Below, in pieces: positions 17,207 through 22,993 of a stretch of 48,125 nt of DNA. The stretch's first letter is position 1; each line of letters starts with the position of its first letter. The translations under genes were made by a program, and so were the position numbers. The notes under the pieces were generated by a model. That model was not told the DNA's origin, did no database searches, and worked only from the letters and a program-made list of their open reading frames with translations. This DNA comes from JBBDSV01 sp040904785 (GTDB taxonomy: Bacteria; Actinomycetota; Nitriliruptoria; Nitriliruptorales; Nitriliruptoraceae). Location: positions 1 to 48,125 of the forward strand of contig JBBDSV010000024.1 in assembly GCA_040904785.1 (NCBI GenBank). Reading direction: 5' to 3'.

Positions 17207-17776
17207 TCACTCGGCCTCGACAGCGTCCGGTTCCGAAGGCGGCGCATCGTCTCGCACCGGCTTGGCCTTGACGGGCGCAAGCACCATGACCATGTTGCGC
17301 CCATCAACTTTCGGGCTGGCTTCCACGGTCGCCAATTCGCTCATGTCTTCTGCGAGACGATCCAGCAATTTCAGCCCCAACTCGGTGTGGCTCATCTCCC
17401 GACCACGGAACATGATCGAGGCGCGCACCTTGGCGCCTTCGCGGAGAAAGCGACGTACGTGGCCCGACTTGGTGCCGTAGTCGTTGTCGGAGATCTTGGG
17501 ACGCATCTTGATCTCTTTGACGGCGATCTGGCTCTGCCGGCGACGCGCCTCCTTGTCCTTCTGCTCCTGCTCGTACTTGGCCTTCCCCCAGTCCATGATC
17601 CGGCATACGGGAGGGTCGGCTTGGGGAGCCACTTCGACAAGATCGAGATCCTGTTCGCGAGCCCGTCGAAGCGCCTGGGCGAGCGGAACGATGCCAACCT
17701 GTGTGCCGTCGGCGTCCACGAGGCGTACCCGGGGGACCTTGATGTCCGCGTTCAGTCGACGCTGCTGGTCTTCGAT
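17207..17776 (-). CDS. infC: Translation initiation factor IF-3, apparently starting at AUC
   Basis: This protein of about 189 residues prevents premature 50S joining and checks the start codon and initiator tRNA. N-domain: RRLNADIKVPRVRLVDADG then GIVPLAQALRRA; linker KYEQEQKDKEARRRQ; C-domain with KEIKMRP and FRGREMSHTELG. The first ordinary start codon is a GTG at 17719, but that would delete the conserved IKVPRVRLV strand. Upstream in frame to a TGA at 17900-17902 there is no ATG, GTG or TTG. An ideal GAGGAGG (17784-17790) sits seven bases before an ATC at 17776. I therefore place the start there. IF-3 genes classically use AUU-type starts for autoregulation. A CTG at codon 8 is the less likely alternative. 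Confidence 0.9.
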   Translation of the reverse strand: MEDQQRRLNADIKVPRVRLVDADGTQVGIVPLAQALRRAREQDLDLVEVAPQADPPVCRIMDWGKAKYEQEQKDKEARRRQSQIAVKEIKMRPKISDNDYGTKSGHVRRFLREGAKVRASIMFRGREMSHTELGLKLLDRLAEDMSELATVEASPKVDGRNMVMVLAPVKAKPVRDDAPPSEPDAVEAE

Positions 17777-17783
17777 GCTGCTG

Positions 17784-17790
17784 CCTCCTC
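17784..17790 (-). promoter_or_regulatory. Shine-Dalgarno deciding the infC AUC start
   Basis: On the minus strand GAGGAGG is seven bases upstream of ATC (17774-17776). It is placed correctly for that codon and 64 bases from the next ordinary start (GTG 17719), so it decides the start choice. Confidence 0.8.
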
Positions 17791-17821
17791 GTCGGCGCGG
17801 TCCGCCCGCATGCGTGACCTG

Positions 17822-17996
17822 CCCGGGGACGCAAGAACGGCGACCGTGTGGTCGCCGTCCCGGGACAACTGGCGCGCCGCCGCGCTCGAGCGCGGCGGGT
17901 CAGCGTGACCCGGGGAGGCGGAACCTTCCGGGTGGGTACACCGCGATTGCAGGTGGAACCACTTGATGTCGGTTGTCGTGCATGCCCGTCACGGGC
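17822..17996 (-). ncRNA. Structured infC leader RNA (candidate cis-regulatory element)
   Basis: The 232-nt gap upstream of infC holds several strong inverted repeats. They are ACGGCGACC/GGTCGCCGT with a 4-nt loop (17837-17858, extendable to about 17822-17864), CCGCCGCGC/GCGCGGCGG with loop TCGA (17877-17898), GGGTCA/TGACCC with a 3-nt loop (17897-17911) and a small GCCCG/CGGGC hairpin (17984-17996). The second and third share bases at 17897-17898 and may compete. None has a U-tract, so this does not look like a simple terminator. It could be a bL20- or IF-3-responsive leader, but I do not recognise a named family. Confidence 0.5.
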
Positions 17997-18002
17997 AGCG
18001 TG

Positions 18003-18008
18003 AGGATA
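18003..18008 (-). promoter_or_regulatory. Candidate infC -10 box
   Basis: On the minus strand TATCCT fits the TANNNT consensus, just before and overlapping the end of the preceding gene. It would give a leader of about 220 nt containing all the hairpins above. No convincing -35 is present (GCCTGT at 17 bp), so confidence is low. Confidence 0.35.
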
Positions 18009-18449
18009 TCACGTTCCTGGCGTCCACAGGCGCTTCGCGGTGCCCCCAGACGGCGCCTGCGGAGTTGCGCTGTCACCAACGGCTTCGGCGTCCGCCGCGC
18101 CGTCGGACGTCGAAGCCGCAGCATCTGGTTGCACCGCGCCCGCCTGTTCCTTCTCGGCATCGACCTGCGCCAAACGCAGCTGGGTCAGCGCGTCGTCAAG
18201 CTGCGTGACAAGGTTCTCGTCAGCACGGCCACGCACGGCGTCGGTCACGGCGCCGACGGCATCGAGCAGCACACGCGCATCGGGCCGACCCACCTTGACC
18301 TGCGCCGCATTGATGAGCGCCGAACACACCTCGGCCAACACCTGGTCGACCGGCGCGCCCCGCAGCTGTTCGAGATAGGCGCGGACCTCCTCCTCGCTCG
18401 GCTGCTCCCCCGCGGCGCCCTGGCCACCGGACGTCGGCATGTCACTCAC
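18009..18449 (-). CDS. DUF1844-like conserved actinobacterial protein
   Basis: This 146-residue soluble protein has no recognised function. The centre (about 17-105) is predicted helical and conserved in style: EEEVRAYLEQLRGAPVDQVLAEVCSALINAAQVKVG. The last 40 residues are low-complexity Ala/Asp/Pro/Ser. Proteins of this size annotated DUF1844 lie immediately upstream of infC in streptomycetes and other actinobacteria, which is the basis for the call (from memory of synteny and pattern). The GTG start at 18449 has GAGGAG five to six bases upstream. It is divergent from hisE. A role in translation is possible from location only. Confidence 0.7.
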   Translation of the reverse strand: MSDMPTSGGQGAAGEQPSEEEVRAYLEQLRGAPVDQVLAEVCSALINAAQVKVGRPDARVLLDAVGAVTDAVRGRADENLVTQLDDALTQLRLAQVDAEKEQAGAVQPDAAASTSDGAADAEAVGDSATPQAPSGGTAKRLWTPGT

Positions 18450-18601
18450 GGCGTCTCCTCGTCTCCATCGGTGCCTGCGTCGATCGCGCGCACATGCGAA
18501 GGCTAACGAACATGCGTCGTGCCCTGATACGCCTCGTACGCCGGACGCGGCGTTTCCGGCCTACGCTGACGCGTCTCTGCCGCCACGATTCGGAAACAAC
18601 C
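18450..18601. promoter_or_regulatory. Divergent intergenic region between DUF1844 gene and hisE
   Basis: This 152-bp spacer must contain promoters for both directions. For hisE (+) the best -10 is TACGCT at 18562-18567. For the minus strand TAGCCT (reverse of 18500-18505) is the best. Neither has a clear -35. No histidine-rich leader peptide was found before hisE. Confidence 0.35.
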
Positions 18602-18865
18602 GTGAAGACGTTTGAGTCACTCTTCGAGGAGCTCGCCCGCAAGGCTGCCGACCGCCCGGAGGGGTCCAGGACGGTTGCTGAACTGGATGCGGGCATTCAC
18701 CAGATCGGCAAGAAACTCGTCGAAGAAGCCGCGGAATCGTGGATGGCGGCCGAGCACGAATCTCCCGAGCGTGCAGCCGAGGAGCTGGCCCAATTGCTGT
18801 ATCACGTGCAGGTCATGATGCTCGCCAATGGCCTGGTTCTCGACGACGTCTACGCTCACCTGTGA
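18602..18865 (+). CDS. hisE: Phosphoribosyl-ATP pyrophosphatase
   Basis: This 87-residue all-alpha MazG-like pyrophosphatase performs step 2 of histidine synthesis. It begins VKTFESLFEELARKAADRP and contains the metal-binding helices KLVEEAAESWMAAEHES and EELAQLLYHVQVMM. The latter has Gln where many HisE have Asp; the same substitution occurs in M. tuberculosis HisE as I recall it, so this is an actinobacterial form rather than a defect. The GTG at 18602 is chosen over an upstream ATG (18494) that would add a basic, unconserved 36-residue tail. hisG follows after 40 nt. Confidence 0.93.
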   Translation: MKTFESLFEELARKAADRPEGSRTVAELDAGIHQIGKKLVEEAAESWMAAEHESPERAAEELAQLLYHVQVMMLANGLVLDDVYAHL

Positions 18866-18905
18866 TTCGACTGCCCCATCCCACCTCCGACGCCTCGAGA
18901 TCGCC

Positions 18906-19751
18906 ATGCTCCGCGTAGCCGTCCCCAACAAGGGCTCGTTGTCCGCCGCTGCAATCGCGATGCTGAGTGAGGCGGGCTATCGACAGCGACGGGATGATCG
19001 CGATCTGGTGACCGTCGATCCGGACAACGAGGCCGAATTCTTCTACCTGCGGCCGCGTGACATCGCGACATACGTGGGTTCGGGGCAACTCGACGTCGGC
19101 ATCACCGGGCGAGATCTGCTGCTCGATGATGATCCCGGGGCCGATGAGGTCCTCGCGCTCGGATTCGGTCGATCGACCTTCCGCTACGCCGCCGTTCCTG
19201 GGACGCTGACGACGCTCGAGAATCTCGCCGGACGCCGCATCGCGTCGTCCTACGCAGGCCTCGTGCGCCGCGATCTCGAGCAGCGCGGCGTTTCGGCCGA
19301 GGTGATCCGCCTCGACGGCGCGGTGGAGACCGCGATACGGCTCGGCGTCGCCGATGTCATCGCCGACGTCGTGTCGACGGGCACGACGCTGCGACAGGCC
19401 GGGCTCGAGACGGTCGGCAGCCCGATCCTGGAATCCGAGGCCGTCCTCATCCGCCAGGCCAACGCGGCGCACGACACGCAGGTCGACCAGCTCATTCGAC
19501 GGTTGACCGGTGTCGTCATCGCCCGGCAGTACGCGATGATCGACTACGACATCCGAGTCGAACAGGTCGAAGCCGCGTGTGAACTGACGCCAGGGATCGA
19601 GTCCCCCACCGTCAGCCCCCTGCACGACAAGGGCTGGGTCGCAGTGCGCGCCATGATCGAACGACGCGAGGCCCACCAGATCATGGATGCGCTCTTCGAT
19701 CTCGGAGCTCGAGGCATTCTCGTGACCGACATTCTCGCGTGCCGTGTGTGA
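18906..19751 (+). CDS. hisG: ATP phosphoribosyltransferase (long form)
   Basis: This 281-residue enzyme commits PRPP and ATP to histidine synthesis. It starts MLRVAVPNKGSLS, has FYLRPRDIATYVGSGQLDVGITGRDLL, and the PRPP-binding stretch GVADVIADVVSTGTTLRQ. The C-terminal 75 residues (about 207-281, ending GARGILVTDILACRV) form the ACT-like regulatory domain of long-form HisG, so histidine feedback inhibition is expected and no HisZ is needed. The gene pairs with hisE as in mycobacteria. Its stop is six bases from the convergent lipoprotein stop, with no terminator hairpin between them. Confidence 0.95.
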   Translation: MLRVAVPNKGSLSAAAIAMLSEAGYRQRRDDRDLVTVDPDNEAEFFYLRPRDIATYVGSGQLDVGITGRDLLLDDDPGADEVLALGFGRSTFRYAAVPGTLTTLENLAGRRIASSYAGLVRRDLEQRGVSAEVIRLDGAVETAIRLGVADVIADVVSTGTTLRQAGLETVGSPILESEAVLIRQANAAHDTQVDQLIRRLTGVVIARQYAMIDYDIRVEQVEAACELTPGIESPTVSPLHDKGWVAVRAMIERREAHQIMDALFDLGARGILVTDILACRV

Positions 19752-19757
19752 CGACGG

Positions 19758-20699
19758 TCACTGGGACGGCCGCGCCTGAAGCTCATCTACTGCCGCTTCA
19801 CCGACGCGGTCGAACGGTTCACCGGCGAGAACCCGCGCGTTCCAGCGACCGACCATCGCTGTCGTCAGTCGCGACGCCATCGGTTGGAGTGCAGACCGGA
19901 TCTGCGGATCGGCTTCGAGCGCTCCCGCTCGGATCTGCGGCGCGATGACGAAGGCCGGGAAAACGCCGAGGTCGTCGACGAGAGGCCGCAATCCGTACGC
20001 CCAGACCATGCCATCCGTCGTCGTCGACAGCCCGGCCAGACACTCTCCGGCGGCCACACCGAGCACGGCCTCCTCGGGCGTTGCCGCGAGGAAGGGACGG
20101 TCGCTGCGCACGCTGTAGGCGGCGAGCACGGCCGATAGCCCGTCAGAGCGGCTCGCGAAGCCCTGATCGACGCACACAAGCGCGTCGGGACGTTCCGACA
20201 GCCGGGATGCCAGCTGCGACATCGTCGCCAGGTCGGCATCGACCGATGGCGGCCCCTGTACGACGAATGCGAACGTCGCGTTCGCCGGCGGAGCGTCCAG
20301 TCCGTCACCGAAACGCGGCCGCAACCACACAATTCCGACGCCTTCGTCGTGTTCTCGCACCGTGTCGATGCTTTCGCGGACATCGCTGGGCGGATTCGGC
20401 CGACCCAACGATTCGAGCCACGACTCGCCGGAGTACCCGATGCGGACGTCGACGGCTCCCAGCGTCATGGCGTGGCGAGAATCTCGGCTGTCGGCGAAGG
20501 CAACCAACTCGACGTCGTAGCCCGCCTCGCGGAGCAAGGCTGCGACGACATTGGCGAGCAACTTCGTCTCGGTATCGGCACCGGAGGCGACGCGAACCAT
20601 GGGGGCGCCCCCGTCACCCGCCGGCGGTTCAGCTTCTGCCGTGCATGCGGCGGCCACCACCACGAGAGCGGCGAGCACGAGGAGACGAACGCGCGACAT
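19758..20699 (-). CDS. OpuAC-type ABC transporter substrate-binding lipoprotein (orphan)
   Basis: This 313-residue protein begins with a lipoprotein signal (MSRVRLLVLAALVVVAAAC; acceptor Cys about 19), then a PBP-like fold: VRVASGADTETKLLANVVAALLREAGYDVELV, GAVDVRIGYSGESWLESLG, and C-terminal IRSALQPMASRLTTAMVGRWNARVLAGEPFDRVGEAAVDEL. This layout resembles glycine-betaine/choline/osmoprotectant binding proteins (QAT family). No ABC permease or ATPase gene is adjacent, so its transporter must lie elsewhere or it has another role. The ligand cannot be predicted; the usual aromatic cage is not obvious. Start M at 20699 is chosen because the signal peptide begins there. Confidence 0.75.
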   Translation of the reverse strand: MSRVRLLVLAALVVVAAACTAEAEPPAGDGGAPMVRVASGADTETKLLANVVAALLREAGYDVELVAFADSRDSRHAMTLGAVDVRIGYSGESWLESLGRPNPPSDVRESIDTVREHDEGVGIVWLRPRFGDGLDAPPANATFAFVVQGPPSVDADLATMSQLASRLSERPDALVCVDQGFASRSDGLSAVLAAYSVRSDRPFLAATPEEAVLGVAAGECLAGLSTTTDGMVWAYGLRPLVDDLGVFPAFVIAPQIRAGALEADPQIRSALQPMASRLTTAMVGRWNARVLAGEPFDRVGEAAVDELQARPSQ

Positions 20700-20807
20700 G
20701 ACGACAGGCTGCCACACGACGGCACATTTCGTGCCACGCCGCAGCATCCGTACCCTCACCAGCGCCCGCCGTCACACGATTCCGCACGCATGGCAAGGAG
20801 TCCGCCC

Positions 20808-21773
20808 GTGACATCCCGTCGCCGCTCGTCACGACTTCTCAACGTGTTCGCCGTCATTTCGCTCCTGCTAGCTGCCTGCAGTGGCGAGGACACGCCGACC
20901 GACGCGGCGCCCGCCGGCGGCGACACGCAGCTGTCGGTCGCGGTTGCCAGCTTCGATATCGCCGTCGGTGACGACCAGCGCTTCATGGCCGCGGCGTTCA
21001 CCCCGCAGCAGGAACTGCTCGGATTCGGCACCGTCCGGCTGCAGGTCGGTCCTCTCGACGACGACGGCAGCGTGACCGTCCGCGAGGAGGTGACCGCCCG
21101 GTGGCTGCCCGTGCCCGGCCTGGAACCTGACGGCGACGGATCGGCTCCCCGGCTGCTCATCGACGAGCCCGGCTCCGGAGTCTACGAAGCACAGGTCGAC
21201 CTCGACGAACCCGGCACGTGGGGACTTCGGCTCGTCGCCGAACTGGCCGACGGCACGGTGCGGACCGGCCAGACCATCTTCACGGTCCTCGCCGAGCACG
21301 AAGTGGTCACACCGGGCGATGCGGCGCCGACGCGCGACAATCCCACGCTCGCCGACGCCGAGGCCGGCGCGCTGCCGGCTACGGCCGTCGATTCGCGCGC
21401 GCGCGACGCCGGTGATATTCCGCATCCCCATCTCCATGACACACGTGTCGCCGATGCGCTCGATGAGGGCCGACCCGTCGTGATCGCGATCGCGACGCCG
21501 GTGTACTGCTCCAGCCGTTTCTGCGGACCGCTGACCGACGTGCTCGCCGACATCGCCCCGGACTACGAAGGCACGGCCGAGTTCGTGCACATCGAAGTCT
21601 GGAAGAACTTCGACGAGCAGCAGCTCAACTCGTCAGCGGCCGCGTGGATCCAGACCGAGACCGGCGGAAACGAACCGTGGGTCTTCCTGCTCGATGGTGA
21701 CGGCACCGTCGTGTCACGATGGGACAACGTGCTCGATGTTGACGCGCTCCGCGCACACCTCGATCATCTGTAG
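20808..21773 (+). CDS. Lipoprotein with C-terminal thioredoxin-like domain (CX4C)
   Basis: This 321-residue predicted lipoprotein has an Arg-rich start, hydrophobic stretch and lipobox LLAAC (about residue 24). The N-terminal half is a beta-rich, FixH/immunoglobulin-like domain (GSGVYEAQVDLDEPGTWGLRLVAELADGTVRTGQTIFTV). The C-terminal half is thioredoxin-like: RPVVIAIATPVYCSSRFCGPLTDVLADIA, then EFVHIEVWK and PWVFLLDGDGTVVSRWDNVLD. The two cysteines are four residues apart (CSSRFC), not the usual CXXC. GTG at 20808 has AAGGAG seven bases upstream and is preferred to ATG 20790. It may act in extracytoplasmic redox or copper handling, but that is inference. Confidence 0.75.
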   Translation: MTSRRRSSRLLNVFAVISLLLAACSGEDTPTDAAPAGGDTQLSVAVASFDIAVGDDQRFMAAAFTPQQELLGFGTVRLQVGPLDDDGSVTVREEVTARWLPVPGLEPDGDGSAPRLLIDEPGSGVYEAQVDLDEPGTWGLRLVAELADGTVRTGQTIFTVLAEHEVVTPGDAAPTRDNPTLADAEAGALPATAVDSRARDAGDIPHPHLHDTRVADALDEGRPVVIAIATPVYCSSRFCGPLTDVLADIAPDYEGTAEFVHIEVWKNFDEQQLNSSAAAWIQTETGGNEPWVFLLDGDGTVVSRWDNVLDVDALRAHLDHL

Positions 21774-21797
21774 GTTCCACACATGGGGATCGTGACG

Positions 21798-22127
21798 TCA
21801 CCGACGACGGCGAAGCAGCTGCGGCGGAACCAGCGTGACGTCACCACGTGCGAGCCGATCGCCGCGAGCGCCCGCGCGGATCAGTCCTCGCATCGCCGCA
21901 CCACCCACGATGACGAGTTCGATCACGAACGCAGCGAGCGCTGCCCAGCCCGCCAATTCTCCCAGAAGTCGCAGAGAGAGTCCGACGCCACGGGCGACGC
22001 CGAAGACCGGCCAGCTCACGAGCGCCCCGACGACGACAAACGTCAGTGAGCGTCGCAGGCGCCGCCCCACGCGGGCGAAGTCGACGACCGCTGCTGCCGG
22101 CACGGGTTCGTCGTGGGCGTCAGCCAT
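21798..22127 (-). CDS. Small membrane protein, unknown
   Basis: This protein of about 109 residues has two hydrophobic segments (SLTFVVVGALVSWPVFGVARGVGLSL; LAGWAALAAFVIELVIVGGAAMRGLI) and a basic C-terminus (LRRRR). I do not recognise a family. The ATG at 22127 overlaps the stop of the upstream gene by 8 nt; a GTG at 22136 is an alternative. It is probably co-transcribed with the 22120-22458 gene and converges on the thioredoxin-like lipoprotein. Confidence 0.6.
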   Translation of the reverse strand: MADAHDEPVPAAAVVDFARVGRRLRRSLTFVVVGALVSWPVFGVARGVGLSLRLLGELAGWAALAAFVIELVIVGGAAMRGLIRAGARGDRLARGDVTLVPPQLLRRRR

Positions 22128-22458
22128 CGTCGGCACCCAGGTCCCATCGCAGCTGCTGGCGCACCCGCCGCAGCTCCGTGTCGAGCGCGTCCGCCGATCG
22201 TTCGATCCGAACGTCGCGCTGCGGATACAACTCAGCGGTCGACGTGTCGGTCACGCTCAGCCGCCACCCATGCTCTTCGACATACTCCCCGAGCCCGAAC
22301 GCCCACGAGACGATCGCGTGGTCGCCATCCGGATGCACGGCGACCGTGAGATGGCGATTGACCCGCAACGTCCACACGGTCTCCCCGCGACGGCCATGGC
22401 CGGCACGGAAACCGCGCCCAGCGAGCGCGTCGTCGAAAGTCCGTTCGGACGGATCCAT
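22120..22458 (-). CDS. Hypothetical soluble protein
   Basis: This protein of about 112 residues has alternating hydrophobic strands (VWTLRVNRHLTVAVHPDGDHAIVSWAFGLGEYVEEHGWRLSV) and a charged C-terminal helix (ADALDTELRRVRQQLRWDLG). It shows no signal peptide or known motif. The start is uncertain: M at 22458 leaves a small divergent gap with the coiled-coil lipoprotein gene, while M at 22488 would overlap it. It is coupled to the membrane-protein gene downstream. Confidence 0.5.
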   Translation of the reverse strand: MDPSERTFDDALAGRGFRAGHGRRGETVWTLRVNRHLTVAVHPDGDHAIVSWAFGLGEYVEEHGWRLSVTDTSTAELYPQRDVRIERSADALDTELRRVRQQLRWDLGADDG

Positions 22459-22474
22459 GGGAATGCTCGATCCA

Positions 22475-22480
22475 TAGGCT
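22475..22480 (+). promoter_or_regulatory. -10 box of coiled-coil lipoprotein gene, leaderless start
   Basis: TAGGCT fits TANNNT and ends six bases before the ATG at 22487, so transcription would begin at or next to the start codon. No Shine-Dalgarno is present. The -35 is weak. Confidence 0.5.
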
Positions 22481-22486
22481 TGACGC

Positions 22487-22927
22487 ATGAACGCTGCACA
22501 CGCCCGCACAATCCGCGCATGGCTCGCCACGATCGTAGTCGGCGCGGTATTGGCCGCATGTGGGCCGAATCCGTCGAGCGATGTCGAGACCCGCGTGACG
22601 GCACTCGCCGAGGCGCAGGACGAACTCCGTCAACGCGTCGACGCCCTGGACAGCTCCGCTGGACTCGACAGCGCGATTGCCCGCATCAATGCACTTGAGG
22701 CACGAATCGATGATGCTGTCGAACGGCTCGAGAACATCGATGCCGATCTCGACGCTGCTGACCAGGCGCGCGATGAGCTCACCAGCGAGCTCGCGGCGCT
22801 GTCCGAAACGCTCGGCGCCGAACTGGCGGACGTCCGAGACACCTTCGTGGGGCTCGATGCGCGAATTGCCGATCTTGACGTGCGGTACGAGGTTCTGCAG
22901 ACGCGCATCGATCGGCTTCAGCGCTAG
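22487..22927 (+). CDS. Coiled-coil lipoprotein
   Basis: This 146-residue predicted lipoprotein has signal peptide residues 1-24 ending in VLAAC (acceptor Cys about 25). The mature chain is almost entirely heptad coiled coil (about 33-145; TRVTALAEAQDELRQRVDALD, INALEARIDDAVERLENIDADLD). It is rich in Asp, Glu, Ala and Leu with few aromatics. Such proteins may span or order the envelope, but no specific family is recognised. There is no Shine-Dalgarno: TAGGCT (22475-22480) lies six bases before the ATG, suggesting a leaderless mRNA. Confidence 0.7.
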   Translation: MNAAHARTIRAWLATIVVGAVLAACGPNPSSDVETRVTALAEAQDELRQRVDALDSSAGLDSAIARINALEARIDDAVERLENIDADLDAADQARDELTSELAALSETLGAELADVRDTFVGLDARIADLDVRYEVLQTRIDRLQR

Positions 22928-22980
22928 CCGGCCGGGGACGTTCGATGTCACGGTTCATCGAGACGGCGAGGGCGCTCCCG

Positions 22981-22986
22981 TACGAT
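22981..22986 (+). promoter_or_regulatory. -10 box of PASTA kinase gene, leaderless start
   Basis: TACGAT lies seven bases before the GTG at 22994, with no ribosome-binding site between. This fits leaderless initiation. The -35 region has no clear match. Confidence 0.5.
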
Positions 22987-22993
22987 CGCGCGC

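Noticed and set aside
17304..17834. 176-residue minus-strand frame covering the infC start
   Set aside because: Different frame from IF-3; no family resemblance. The IF-3 frame with its Shine-Dalgarno explains this region.
17837..17898. Intrinsic terminator before infC
   Set aside because: Stems are strong but no U-tract follows on the transcribed strand, so it was described as a leader structure instead.
18450..18601. Possible histidine leader peptide before hisE
   Set aside because: No short frame with a His run and no terminator hairpin.
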